DNA of 54,436 nucleotides from Streptomyces sp. NRRL B-24085 (GCF_001282115.1 NZ_LJBR01000057.1:1-54436); one strand, 5' to 3'; positions 1-8,657 are shown, counted from the stretch's first letter. Notes: generated by a model from the letters alone, not told the origin. Translations and numbers: made by a program.

Positions 1-232
1 GGCCTCCCGGCAGCACCCAGCTCGGGATCGGGGCAGCGGCCCCTCCCGGGCGACGAAGACCTCGACCGCGGCCGCCACCGCGGCCGGGGTCTCTCCCCGG
101 CGACAACGGGTCCTTCGCCCGGCGTGCGGCCGCCCCCCCACCTCCGGGCCCGCCCGTCGCCCGCGGCGGCATCGGCCTTCCCGCGCGCTCGACGTCTCAG
201 AAGTGCTGCACGTCGACTCCGACGTCCGACCC
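1..232. other. Left edge, no gene recognised
   Basis: This GC-rich stretch lies downstream of the MFS gene. No frame carries a recognisable domain, start with ribosome site, or strong hairpin. It may hold the tail of a gene cut by the window edge, but nothing supports that directly. Confidence 0.4.
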
Positions 233-1531
233 CTACCGCGCCCGTTGCCGGGGACGGGGGCAGACGGACGGCCGTACGCCGGGCGCCTCCTCCCCGACCC
301 CGTCCGGTGCCCGATGGTGCCGGAGCCGCGGACAGAACAGGAGGGACGCGAGCGCCGCCAGGACGGTCAGGGCGCCGCCGCCCGTCACGGTCCACGTGAC
401 CCCGAGGGCGGCGCCGGCCGTGCCGTGCAGGAGGTCACCCAGCCGTGGTCCTCCGACGGCCACCACCGTGTCGATCCCCTGGAGCCGGCCGCGCATCCCG
501 TCGGGCACGGCCGTCTGCAGCACCGTCTTGCGGAAGACGCCCAGCGCGAGGAGCGCACCCCCGGCCGCCAGCAGCCACGCCACCGCGGCGAGCAGTGAGC
601 GGGCCGAGCCGAACCCCGCCACCGCCAGGCCCCACACCCCGGCCGACACCGCCACCGCCGCACCGAGACGCCGGACGCGGGTGAAGGCCCCGGAGAACAG
701 CCCCGCCAGCACACCACCGGCTGAGACGGCCGCGTACAGCACCCCGATGTCCGACGGGTGGAAGGTCCTGGCAGCCAGTTGCGGGAAGAGCGCCGTGGGC
801 AGCCCGAGGGACAGGGCGGCGAAGTCGACGAGATAGACCGCCAGCAGCACCTGACGCCGCGTCACGAACCGTACGCCGTCCGCGATCTGCCGCAGCACCG
901 AGTCCTGCCGCCGCTCACCGCCGCCGACCGCGGGAAGTGCGGGCAGCCGCCACACCGCCCACACCGTCGCGCAGACGGCGACGGCGTCCGCCAGGTACAG
1001 CGTCGCGCTCCCGACGACCGGCAGCAGGGCACCGGCCAGCAGCGGTCCGGCGATCCCGGCCGACAGGAGCACCACCGACTGCAACGCGTTGGCGGCGGGC
1101 AGCAGTTCGGGCCGTACCAGACGCGGGGTCACCGCCCTGCTCACCGTGGAGTTGGCGCCGAACAGGGCCTGCTGGACACCCACCAGCACGAGCAGCACCC
1201 CCACCGACCGCAGATCCGCCCACGCCTGCGCCCACAGCAGCAGGGACGTCACCCCGATGCCGGCCGTGGTCGTCAACAGCACCCGCCGCCGGTCCCGTAC
1301 GTCGGCGAGCGCCCCGCCCCACAGAGCCGCCGCGGCCATCGGGGCCAGACCGACCAGCCCTGCCAGACCCACGGCGGCCGACGATCCGGAGACCTGGTAG
1401 ATCTGCAACGGCACGACGACCGCCGTGAGTTGGGCCCCCAGCGCGGACACGATCCCCGCCGTCCACAACCGCCGGAACCCGCCCACCCGCAGCGGCCCGG
1501 CATCCACCAACAGCCGTTTCCCTCGCACCAT
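233..1531 (-). CDS. MFS transporter, EntS-like exporter type
   Basis: A 432-residue integral membrane protein of the major facilitator superfamily with about 12 hydrophobic segments. The loop after the second segment carries the MFS motif-A pattern GGALADVRDRRR (residues 72-83). The overall sequence resembles the EntS/MFS_3 branch, which usually exports siderophores, drugs or other small molecules by proton antiport. Substrate is not predictable. The start is ATG at 1531; the nearest purine-rich block (GGGGAGG) lies rather far upstream, so the exact start is uncertain. Upstream on the same strand is a decayed TmrB-like kinase, also a resistance-type gene, so the two may once have formed a small resistance pair (inference). 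Confidence 0.85.
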   Translation of the reverse strand: MVRGKRLLVDAGPLRVGGFRRLWTAGIVSALGAQLTAVVVPLQIYQVSGSSAAVGLAGLVGLAPMAAAALWGGALADVRDRRRVLLTTTAGIGVTSLLLWAQAWADLRSVGVLLVLVGVQQALFGANSTVSRAVTPRLVRPELLPAANALQSVVLLSAGIAGPLLAGALLPVVGSATLYLADAVAVCATVWAVWRLPALPAVGGGERRQDSVLRQIADGVRFVTRRQVLLAVYLVDFAALSLGLPTALFPQLAARTFHPSDIGVLYAAVSAGGVLAGLFSGAFTRVRRLGAAVAVSAGVWGLAVAGFGSARSLLAAVAWLLAAGGALLALGVFRKTVLQTAVPDGMRGRLQGIDTVVAVGGPRLGDLLHGTAGAALGVTWTVTGGGALTVLAALASLLFCPRLRHHRAPDGVGEEAPGVRPSVCPRPRQRAR

Positions 1532-1564
1532 GGCCCGATGCTGCGGCCTCCCCTTGGGACAAGG

Positions 1565-1863
1565 TCAACCGACGTGGGCGAGCACCTGGCCGGCCAGTTC
1601 CCGAGGGGTGGCCCCGCCGTCGAGGAACACGGTGTCCGAGGGCAGGGTGTCGATCCGCCTCACCAGGACCTCGGGCGACCTTGAGGAAGAAGTGGTGCAC
1701 GGTGATGTCCGCGGCCTTCAGGGCGCCGAAGATCTCGTCCAGGTAGCCCGGGTCGACCAGCGCCATGAGGACCAGGAGCGGGCGCCTAGGGCCACCGCGG
1801 CCGCAGTTCCTCCACGAGCGTGGTCTTCCCGCTGCCGAAGGCCCCGTTGACCCACACGATCAC
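1565..1863 (-). pseudogene. Decayed TmrB-like AAA kinase (tunicamycin-resistance family)
   Basis: The start region looks intact: AGGAGAG is followed at good distance by GTG at 1863 and a peptide beginning MIVWVNGAFGSGKTTLVEEL, a textbook P-loop. That frame stops at 1786 after 25 codons. A second frame then encodes LVDPGYLDEIFGALKAA followed by VHHFFLK, and a third frame encodes EVLVRRIDTLPSDTVFLDGG and ends at a TGA at 1565. In intact TmrB-type proteins these blocks occur in this order in one frame of roughly 170-200 residues. The gene has therefore lost an internal segment of about 60 codons and carries frameshifts. It is almost certainly non-functional. Confidence 0.85.
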
Positions 1864-1929
1864 TGGCGTTCTCTCCTGTCGTTCGGCCGTTCTCCGAGCA
1901 TGCCCACGCCCGTCGGACGCGCGGCCGCC

Positions 1930-2976
1930 TCACCCCCGCGGCCCCGCTGTGCTTCCCCGCACCACCAGCCGCGTCGGGACGAGGTCGGTGCCGGGGCGTC
2001 CGCCCTCGCCCGCGCGGATCTGCTGGAGCACCTTCTGGACGCAGCGGTGGCCCACCTCCGCGAAGTCCTGGTGGACGGTGGTGAGCGGCGGTACGAAGTA
2101 CGCGGCGTCGGGGATGTCGTCGAAACCGACCACGCTGACGTCGTGCGGCACGGACAGCCCCCGCTCGTGGAACGCGCGCAGCAGCCCGAGCGCCATCTGG
2201 TCGTTGGCGGCGAACACGGCCGTGCAGTCCGGCGGTTCGGCGAGCGCGAGTCCGGCCGCGTAACCGGACTCGGCGGACCAGTCCCCGTACAGCGCGGGCG
2301 GCACCGGCCGCCCGGCCTCCTCGAGCACCGCACGCCACGCCTGGGCCCGCCGCTGCCCCGCGAAGGAGGCCTGCGGTCCGGTGACGTGCCACACGGTCCG
2401 GTGGCCCAGGTCGAGCAGATGCCGTACGGCCTGCCGGGCGCCGTCCGCCTGGTCGGTGTCGACCACGCTGTAGCGGTCGCCGGCGTCGGAGTCCACCACG
2501 ACGACATGCACCCCGGGCGGCAGCTGCACGGTACCGGTGTCGAGGAGGTGGACCTCCATGATGACGATGACCGCGTCGACGGCCAGCTCGCCCATGCGGG
2601 TGAAGGCGCCCAGGACGTTGTCCTGCGTCGGGACGTCGATGGGGATCAGGGTGATCGCGTACCCCTCCGCCGCCGCGTGCGTGGCGATCGCCTCCACCGT
2701 GCGGCTGTTGCCCGTGGAGGAGAGGCTGAACAGGATCACGCCGATGGTGTTGAACTGGCCGTACCGCAGGGCCCGGGCGGCACTGTTGGGCCGGTAACCG
2801 AGCTCCCGCATCGCCGCCAGGACCTGCTCGCGCGTCGAACTGACCACCCCGGGGTGGCCGTTGGAGACGCGCGAGACGGTCTGCGAGGAGACGCCCGCGC
2901 GCTTGGCGACGTCCGCCATGGACACGCGCTGCTTGCGCCGGCCTCCGGGGACACCGGAACCTCCCCGCTCCACCAC
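1930..2976 (-). CDS. LacI-family transcriptional regulator
   Basis: A 348-residue repressor. The N-terminal helix-turn-helix reads MADVAKRAGVSSQTVSRVSN, followed by the hinge ARALRYGQFNTIGVI and a periplasmic-binding-protein-like effector domain with the usual FAANDQMALGLLRAF and VSVVGFDDIPDAAYF blocks. I chose GTG at 2976 because GGAGGAGG sits five bases upstream; the frame is open further upstream, but that stretch contains the intergenic operator region. It is divergent from the GH5 gene, with a perfect 18-bp palindrome between them, so it probably represses that gene and perhaps itself (inference). The ligand is probably an oligosaccharide released by the glycanase. Confidence 0.92.
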   Translation of the reverse strand: MVERGGSGVPGGRRKQRVSMADVAKRAGVSSQTVSRVSNGHPGVVSSTREQVLAAMRELGYRPNSAARALRYGQFNTIGVILFSLSSTGNSRTVEAIATHAAAEGYAITLIPIDVPTQDNVLGAFTRMGELAVDAVIVIMEVHLLDTGTVQLPPGVHVVVVDSDAGDRYSVVDTDQADGARQAVRHLLDLGHRTVWHVTGPQASFAGQRRAQAWRAVLEEAGRPVPPALYGDWSAESGYAAGLALAEPPDCTAVFAANDQMALGLLRAFHERGLSVPHDVSVVGFDDIPDAAYFVPPLTTVHQDFAEVGHRCVQKVLQQIRAGEGGRPGTDLVPTRLVVRGSTAGPRG

Positions 2977-3041
2977 TGCTGCCTCCTCCGTGCGCACACG
3001 AACGTGTTGCGTGTCGCACCGGATGGTACGTGTGCGGAACC

Positions 3042-3070
3042 TTGACGGTCGCCGAGGCGGATGCCACGAT
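3042..3070 (+). promoter_or_regulatory. Candidate promoter for the GH5 gene
   Basis: TTGACG at 3042-3047 and CACGAT at 3065-3070 are spaced by 17 bases, a fair match to the vegetative actinobacterial consensus. The predicted start point is near 3077, just upstream of the palindrome at 3082-3099. Confidence 0.45.
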
Positions 3071-3081
3071 TCCGGCGCCGC

Positions 3082-3099
3082 CATGTTTACGTAAACATG
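3082..3099. promoter_or_regulatory. LacI-type operator, perfect palindrome
   Basis: CATGTTTACGTAAACATG is an 18-bp perfect inverted repeat with a central CG, the typical form of LacI-family operators. It lies between the divergent LacI gene and the GH5 gene, 25 bases upstream of the GH5 start, and is strikingly AT-rich against its surroundings. Confidence 0.8.
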
Positions 3100-3124
3100 C
3101 TGTCGTTCCGAAAGGGTTTGGTCG

Positions 3125-4180
3125 ATGCGCAAGACCCCCGTCAGCCCCCGTCGCGCCCCGATGCTGCGTGCCTCCCTCATCGCCGTCGCGCTCGCCGCGA
3201 TCAGCGGTGCCACTCTCACCGGCAGCCCCGCCTCCGCCGCGCCGACCACCGACACGACCCAGTTCAGGGGGGTCAACTGGGCCGACCCGCGCGACAACTT
3301 CGCCGACGACGAGCTCCAGCTGTCGGGCCTGTCGACCTCCGACACCTACGCGCAGACGTACACCAAGGCGAGCCGCATCATCTCGGCGTTCCGCGCCAAC
3401 CTCGGTGCCAACACGGTCCGGCTGCCGATCAACCCGTACACCGTCAACGGCTCCTACTGGAAGTCGTACCGGGGCGTCATCGACGCCGCGACCGCCCACG
3501 GATTCAAGGTCATCGTGTCCTACTGGGAGGGCACCGGCGACCGCAAGGACGGCTTCATCGACGACGAGGCCACCTACTGGCCGATGTGGAACACCGTCGT
3601 CAAGGCGTACAAGGGCAACTCGCGGGTCTACTTCGAGCCGATGAACGAGCCGCACGGCTACACCGACACCGAGTGGGCCGACATCGCCGCGAAGTGGCTG
3701 GACACCTACAGGTCGGTGCCGCGCAACCGGGTCTTCGTCAGCGGCGCCGGCTACAACGACCACGTCACCACGGTGTGCGCCGACCCGCGCCTGAAGGGCA
3801 CCTACCTGTCCCTGCACCACTACGGCTTCTGGAAGTCGTACGCCACCTACGACCAGTGGGTGGCCGACCTGAAGGTCCGCATCGGCGACTGCGCGAACCG
3901 GACCGTGGCGGACGAGTTCGGCGCGCCGATGACGACCGGCCTGAACTACAACGTGAAGACCCCGGACGACAACTACGTCAACTTCATCCAGGCCGTCACC
4001 GACACCTTCCGCGAGCTGAAGATGGGCTCCGTGTACTGGCCGGGCCTGCGCACCGACGACACCTACTCGGTGCAGAAACTCGTCGGTCCCGCCGACCGCC
4101 CGTGGCTGGAGACCACCAACCAGTCCGGCGCGGACCGCCTCGCCTGGGCCTGGGGCCGCGGCCGGCCCGTCCAGGGCTGA
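3125..4180 (+). CDS. Secreted GH5-type glycoside hydrolase (cellulase-like)
   Basis: A 351-residue exported glycanase. Residues 1-39 form a signal peptide (RRAP, a hydrophobic core, then ASA-A). The mature protein has clan GH-A features: FRGVNWADPR near the start, FEPMNEPHGY with the acid/base glutamate at about residue 175, LHHYGFWKSYATY, and VADEFGAPM with the likely nucleophile glutamate at about residue 264. This matches GH5, whose members hydrolyse beta-1,4-glucans, mannans or related beta-glycans by a retaining mechanism. There is no carbohydrate-binding module. Regulation is probably by the adjacent LacI protein through the palindrome just upstream. The exact substrate is unknown. Confidence 0.9.
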   Translation: MRKTPVSPRRAPMLRASLIAVALAAISGATLTGSPASAAPTTDTTQFRGVNWADPRDNFADDELQLSGLSTSDTYAQTYTKASRIISAFRANLGANTVRLPINPYTVNGSYWKSYRGVIDAATAHGFKVIVSYWEGTGDRKDGFIDDEATYWPMWNTVVKAYKGNSRVYFEPMNEPHGYTDTEWADIAAKWLDTYRSVPRNRVFVSGAGYNDHVTTVCADPRLKGTYLSLHHYGFWKSYATYDQWVADLKVRIGDCANRTVADEFGAPMTTGLNYNVKTPDDNYVNFIQAVTDTFRELKMGSVYWPGLRTDDTYSVQKLVGPADRPWLETTNQSGADRLAWAWGRGRPVQG

Positions 4181-4194
4181 TCCCGCCCACAGCC

Positions 4195-4234
4195 CCGGCC
4201 GGCCGCGGTGCCCTTCGGTACCGCGGCCGGCCGG
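4195..4234 (+). terminator. Strong hairpin terminator after GH5
   Basis: An 18-bp stem with one mismatch (arms 4195-4212 and 4217-4234) closes on the four-base loop CTTC, 15 bases after the GH5 stop codon. There is no U-tract, as is usual for Streptomyces. Confidence 0.8.
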
Positions 4235-4332
4235 TGTCCACGGCAACCCTTCGGACATGGCCGACTCGCGCCCTACCAGCGCCTCCCTGAACTGCCCAGA
4301 CTTCTGGACAGGGACACCGGGGGGAGGCCGAC

Positions 4333-5034
4333 GTGGCCAGGCGTCGACGGGGTACGGCCGCTCGCAGGAGGCGGGCGCGGAGGATCGGGTGGGGCGCGGG
4401 AGCCGGCGCGGTGGCGCTGGTCCTCCTGGTGGCGTTCTGGACGCGTGTGTGGCCGTACCTGACGGGCTTCCTGCTGGTCGGTGCCGCGGCGACGATCGGA
4501 TGGCGGCTGTGGCGCACGGACAGGCTGCTGCGCGGCCGGGACCGCCGTTGGCGCCAGCAGGACGCGGTGGCGGCGGGCAGGCGGACCCTCGCCGAGGTGG
4601 ATGTCATGACGGGCACCGAGTTCGAGGAACTCGTCGCGGGACTGTGCCGGCGGGACGGGTGCACCGAGGTCCGGCGGGTGGGCGGCGCGGGCGACAACGG
4701 CGCCGACGTCCTCGGACGGCTGCCGGACGGCCGGACCATGGTCGTCCAGTGCAAGCGGTACGCGCCCAACAGGGCCGTCCCGAACCGCGAACTGCGTGAT
4801 CTGCTGGGCGCCCGCGTGCACTTCCGCGCCGACGTGGCCGTGTTCGTGACGACCTCCCGCTTCACCGGCCCCTCCGAGAGGTTCGCGGTGGAGCACGGCA
4901 TCCTCGCCGTGCACCGCGACCTCCTCGGCCTGTGGAACAGCGGGGCCTCCCTGCTGTCACTGGCCGGCGTCAACGGCCGCGGTCAGGGCGACGCCCGGCA
5001 CCGGACCCGCTGGAAGCAGGCGTACGGCGGCTGA
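4333..5034 (+). CDS. Membrane-anchored Mrr-type restriction endonuclease domain protein
   Basis: A 233-residue protein with a very basic N-terminus (MARRRRGTAARRRRARR), two hydrophobic helices at about 19-36 and 41-58, and a cytoplasmic Mrr_cat nuclease fold. Visible catalytic elements are EFEELV (about 97-101), GAGDNGADVLG with Asp125, and VVQCKRY with Gln139 and Lys141, together the D-(Q/E)xK pattern of Mrr-like nucleases. GTG at 4333 follows a GGGGGGAGG ribosome site. Members of this family restrict modified DNA or act as stress-responsive nucleases, but the membrane-tethered form is uncharacterised. It stands alone, with no methylase or specificity subunit nearby. Confidence 0.85.
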   Translation: MARRRRGTAARRRRARRIGWGAGAGAVALVLLVAFWTRVWPYLTGFLLVGAAATIGWRLWRTDRLLRGRDRRWRQQDAVAAGRRTLAEVDVMTGTEFEELVAGLCRRDGCTEVRRVGGAGDNGADVLGRLPDGRTMVVQCKRYAPNRAVPNRELRDLLGARVHFRADVAVFVTTSRFTGPSERFAVEHGILAVHRDLLGLWNSGASLLSLAGVNGRGQGDARHRTRWKQAYGG

Positions 5035-5132
5035 AGTGCGGGGAGACGCAGGTCACATCGGAACGTGTCAGAAACGGCCGTGCTGTTCGGTCATAGGTGT
5101 GTAGCCATCGACAACGGCCGAAGGAGCACACC

Positions 5133-5603
5133 ATGGAAGCCCGACTCAACGTCTTCACCAGCCCGCTGGCCGGCAAGCTGCTGAAGCACTTCGCCGCCGC
5201 GGGCAAGGTGGTCACGGACTCGGGACTGCCGATGACGACCCAGGAACTGGTGAAGATCCGCGCCAGCCAGATCAACGGCTGCGGGTTCTGCCTCGACATG
5301 CACACCAAGGAGGCGGCCGCCGCGGGCGAGACCGCTCAGCGCCTCCACATGGTCGCCGCGTGGCGTGAGGCCAAGGTCTTCACCGAGGCCGAGCGGGCCG
5401 CGCTGGAGCTGGCGGAGCAGGGCACCCGCCTCGCCGACGGGACCGGCGTGCCGGACGAGGTCTGGGAGAACGCGGCCAAGCACTACGACGAGGAGCAGCT
5501 CCTCGCCCTGGTCTCCCTGATCGCCGTCATCAACGCCTTCAACCGGCTCAACGTCATGACCCGGCAGCCGGCCGGCGACTACGTGGTCGGCCAGTTCGGC
5601 TGA
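5133..5603 (+). CDS. AhpD/carboxymuconolactone decarboxylase-family protein
   Basis: A 156-residue all-helical protein of the AhpD-like superfamily. The redox signature is INGCGFCLDMHTKEA, giving Cys50, Cys53 and His57 in the CxxC-xxx-H arrangement of alkylhydroperoxidase AhpD. ATG at 5133 follows AAGGAG at seven bases. Such proteins reduce organic peroxides using a dithiol relay; stand-alone members are often paired with ECF sigma factors, but none is adjacent here. Its specific electron donor and substrate cannot be read from the sequence. Confidence 0.9.
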   Translation: MEARLNVFTSPLAGKLLKHFAAAGKVVTDSGLPMTTQELVKIRASQINGCGFCLDMHTKEAAAAGETAQRLHMVAAWREAKVFTEAERAALELAEQGTRLADGTGVPDEVWENAAKHYDEEQLLALVSLIAVINAFNRLNVMTRQPAGDYVVGQFG

Positions 5604-5625
5604 GCCTGACGGCCCGGCGGCCGGC

Positions 5626-5645
5626 CCGGGGGCTGCAGACCCCGG
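5626..5645. terminator. Small hairpin between convergent genes
   Basis: CCGGGG and CCCCGG pair around an eight-base loop in the 70-base gap between the convergent AhpD-like and isomerase genes. It is the only stable simple hairpin there and may terminate both. Confidence 0.45.
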
Positions 5646-5673
5646 AACCGGCCCGTTCCGCGAAGAACCCGGA

Positions 5674-7146
5674 TCACACCTCCCGGTGCTCGATCCCCAG
5701 CAGACTCGCCGCGGCCCCGAAGTCGGCGCCGTGGTGACCCACCGCCAGCGACCAGTGGTGCCCGACCCCCGTCGCGCTCCACGCGTCGACCCATTCACCG
5801 GGATCCCGGCCGAAGTCGACCCTGCTGGTGGTGTTGCCGATCTCCAGCAGCGGACCCGGCACGACGGTGCCCTGCGACGTGATGAACGACAGGCTGCCGT
5901 CGGCGTCCTGACCGAGGCCCAGCAGGGTCACGGGACCGTGCCGGACGTCGAACTCCACGCTGACGCCCCAGCCGCGCTTGCCGTGATAGACGCCGAGGCC
6001 GCGCAGCAGCGGATCGCGGGCACTCAGCGCGAGGTGGGCCGGACCGTCGTGGCCCATCTCCACCACCCCGTCCTCGAAGTTCAGCGCCTGAATCTCCGTG
6101 AAGGAGCCCCCCGCGCCGACGCTCTGCGAGGCCAACTGGGCCAGGCTGGTGCGCAGTTCGAACTCGCCGGCCGCGGGGACGCCCCGCGCGGTCAGCAGTG
6201 AGGCACCCAGGATCATGCCGGCGCCGAGCCGCTCGTGCTGCTCGCCGTCGAGCCCCCGGTGGTAGTACGCGAGGGTGTCGAGGCCGAAGTCCTCCACCAG
6301 CCGGTCGAGCGCCACCGACACCGTCGCGCCCCACGCGAAGTCCTCGTCGACCACGCTCTCGTCGACGGTGAAGATCCGCCGGGCGAGTTCCACCCGCTCC
6401 CGGGTCTCCGCCTCCGTCACCTTCTCCACCCGGTGCCGCAGATCGTCGAACTCCAGCACCTCGACGTGGGAGCCGAACGTCGCCGACAGCAGGGTGGGAT
6501 CGGTCTGCACGTCCAGCATCCCGGGATACACGTGCCCCATGAGCCCGTGCCGGGCGTGCCGGAGCGCGGCCCGGACGTGCGCGGCCCGCACCCACCGCTC
6601 GATGCGCCGCCACGCCGACTCCTGCCGCAGCCACCCGGACACCGACCGGAAGGGGATCCCGGCCCGGCGGAAGACGTTGCCGACCTCCGGGACCGAGCAC
6701 TGCGAGCAGTACGCCAGCCAGTCGCCGGTGTCGAAGGAGGCGTGGTCCATCCGTTCGGACGGCTGGAGGTCGACCACCAGCACGGGGGTGTTGGTGCGCT
6801 GCGCGACCGGCAGCACCATCGACGAGGTCAGATAGGTCGTCAGGAACAGCACGATCAGATCGCAGTCCGCCTGCCGCAGTCGCTCGGCGGCGGCCGCGCC
6901 CTCCTGCGCGTCGGAGACGAACCCGGCGTCCGTCACCTCCGCGTCCAACTGCCCGAGCCGGTCCGCGACATAGGCCGCCGACTCCTTCAACTGGGGCAGC
7001 AGCCCCGGGAACTGCGGCCAGTACGTGCCGAGTCCGCCGGAGACCAGCCCGATCCGCGGCCGGCGCCGGGTCACGGGCGGCAGCAACTCGGCCAGTCCGG
7101 CCTCCCGTTCACCGGCGTACGTCGTGGTGGCTTCGGTCGTCGCCAT
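5674..7146 (-). CDS. L-arabinose/L-fucose isomerase-like protein
   Basis: A 490-residue cytoplasmic enzyme. RPRIGLVSGGLGTYWPQFPGL near residue 30, the segment DLIVLFLTTYLTSSMVLP, and the late EFELRTSLAQL and TLLGLGQD stretches match the L-fucose/L-arabinose isomerase-like fold, which interconverts aldoses and ketoses with a divalent metal. It lies 25 bases after the MFS porter on the same strand, behind the same operator-controlled promoter at 8542-8570, so it presumably isomerises the sugar that porter imports. Given the adjacent GH106-type enzyme, L-rhamnose or another deoxy-sugar is possible (inference). No kinase or aldolase for the next steps is present here. Confidence 0.82.
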   Translation of the reverse strand: MATTEATTTYAGEREAGLAELLPPVTRRRPRIGLVSGGLGTYWPQFPGLLPQLKESAAYVADRLGQLDAEVTDAGFVSDAQEGAAAAERLRQADCDLIVLFLTTYLTSSMVLPVAQRTNTPVLVVDLQPSERMDHASFDTGDWLAYCSQCSVPEVGNVFRRAGIPFRSVSGWLRQESAWRRIERWVRAAHVRAALRHARHGLMGHVYPGMLDVQTDPTLLSATFGSHVEVLEFDDLRHRVEKVTEAETRERVELARRIFTVDESVVDEDFAWGATVSVALDRLVEDFGLDTLAYYHRGLDGEQHERLGAGMILGASLLTARGVPAAGEFELRTSLAQLASQSVGAGGSFTEIQALNFEDGVVEMGHDGPAHLALSARDPLLRGLGVYHGKRGWGVSVEFDVRHGPVTLLGLGQDADGSLSFITSQGTVVPGPLLEIGNTTSRVDFGRDPGEWVDAWSATGVGHHWSLAVGHHGADFGAAASLLGIEHREV

Positions 7147-7171
7147 GGTCGGCGCTCCTTCGGGATTCGGT

Positions 7172-8470
7172 TCAGGTCTGCGCGACCTTGAGGTCCGCCG
7201 GAGCGGTGGCGGCCGGGGACGCGCGGGGGACGAGGACGCGGACGATGTACAGGCCCGCCAGCGCCGACAGCGCCATGCAGCCGGTGATCACCCAGAGCAG
7301 CAGGCTGGGGCTCCGGTCGAGCAGGGCGGGCGTGACGAACGCGACGCCCGCGAAGACCCCGCGTGAGACGGCGTAGGTGATCCCCTGCGTGGTGCCCCGG
7401 GTGTCGGCGGGCAGCGTGAGCTGCGACCACACCTTGTAGTTGGCCTCGCCCGCGAAGGGATAGGAGAGCTGGTAGAGGACGTAGAAGACGAGGAAGCCGA
7501 CGATGGCGCCCAGGGTGAGCGTGCCGATCGCGAAGGCGGCGATCTGGACGACCGTGGCGACGTAGAACATCCGGTCGCGCCGTGGCCCGTCGGCGATCCG
7601 CACGAAGGCGAGCGTCAGCAGCAGGCCGATCGGCAGACAGGCCAGGTTGATGCCGGTGGCCACGCTCTGCGAGGCACCGCTGACGGTGACCAGCAGATAC
7701 GTCGTGAACTGGCCCATCGTGTTGGCGCCCAGGCCCCAGGTGACGTAGAAGGCGAAGGTGGCGAGCATGGGGACCAGCGCGGCGCGGGTCCAGACGTTCT
7801 TCAGTGCCACGCCCTGCTGCTCGGCCGGCTTCTCCACCGGGACCCGGTCCTGCTCCGGGTCCGGCCCGGCGGCCAGTTCCAGCCGGGAGCGCAGATGCCA
7901 GGTGAGCAACGCGGCCACCGCCAGATGGGCGGTGATGAGACGGGCCCCGAGCATGCCGGTGTCCGACAGGGCGAAACCGGCGAAGACCACGACGATGATG
8001 CCCAGCATCCACATGACCTGCGTGAACGCGATCAGCCGTCCTCGGGCGTGGTCGGGGGCGGCGTCCGACACCACTGCCAGGGACGTCGGCAGGTCGGCGC
8101 CGGCCGCGAGACCGGCGAGCAGGACGCCCACCAGAAGGGTGATGTCGTCGGGCGCCAACGTGATGATGATCGCCCCGACGGCGTAACAGAGGATGTCGAG
8201 GTTGTAGAGACGGCGTCGGCCGAAGACGTCGGCGAGACGCCCGCCGACCAGGGAGCCGACGGCGATGCAGATGGTGACGATCGCGCTGATCGCACCGGCC
8301 ATCCAGACGCCCATGTCGTAGGCGTCCCGGTAGATGGCGAGGTTGACGCCGATGCTCACGATGAGGGCGGCATCGAGGTAGGACGCCATGCCGGAGAGGG
8401 TCGCGACCTTCCACAGGCGCTTCTCGATGGGCGGTTCCGGCTGGTTCGGGGCAGGCGAGGTTCGGGCCAT
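7172..8470 (-). CDS. MFS sugar porter
   Basis: A 432-residue transporter with 12 predicted membrane segments and the motif-A loop GGRLADVFGRRRLYNLD after segment 2, typical of sugar-porter-like MFS proteins. A central hydrophilic loop (PDPEQDRVPVEKPAEQQ) separates the two six-helix halves. It is the first gene after the operator-bearing promoter at 8542-8570 and precedes the isomerase-like gene. Its likely role is proton-coupled uptake of the sugar released by the divergent GH106-type glycosidase (inference from context). Confidence 0.87.
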   Translation of the reverse strand: MARTSPAPNQPEPPIEKRLWKVATLSGMASYLDAALIVSIGVNLAIYRDAYDMGVWMAGAISAIVTICIAVGSLVGGRLADVFGRRRLYNLDILCYAVGAIIITLAPDDITLLVGVLLAGLAAGADLPTSLAVVSDAAPDHARGRLIAFTQVMWMLGIIVVVFAGFALSDTGMLGARLITAHLAVAALLTWHLRSRLELAAGPDPEQDRVPVEKPAEQQGVALKNVWTRAALVPMLATFAFYVTWGLGANTMGQFTTYLLVTVSGASQSVATGINLACLPIGLLLTLAFVRIADGPRRDRMFYVATVVQIAAFAIGTLTLGAIVGFLVFYVLYQLSYPFAGEANYKVWSQLTLPADTRGTTQGITYAVSRGVFAGVAFVTPALLDRSPSLLLWVITGCMALSALAGLYIVRVLVPRASPAATAPADLKVAQT

Positions 8471-8541
8471 GATGCGGCTCCGTCTGGGGAGAGAGGGTCC
8501 GAGCGGAGGGGGACGTCGCTGTTCTCGGCCGATGTCCAGCG

Positions 8542-8570
8542 ACTATAGGAGGGTAAAAACGTTCCAACAA
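8542..8570 (-). promoter_or_regulatory. Promoter with operator for the MFS-isomerase operon
   Basis: Read on the minus strand, TTGTTG (8570-8565) and TATAGT (8547-8542) are separated by exactly 17 bases, a very good vegetative promoter. The spacer contains GGAACGTTTTTACC, a variant of the AAAACGTTTT element also found at 8658 and 13743. A LacI-type repressor bound there would cover the promoter. Confidence 0.75.
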
Positions 8571-8657
8571 GACGTCATGCGGCCATCCGTGGAAACGACC
8601 TGACGGCCCCCCAGCTCTGGTGAGGGCCGTGGGGGTGTCCTACGGTGAGGCTGACGT

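Noticed and set aside
1718..4258. An 846-codon minus-strand frame across the LacI and GH5 genes
   Set aside because: It crosses both genes out of frame and has no motif; the real proteins are unambiguous.
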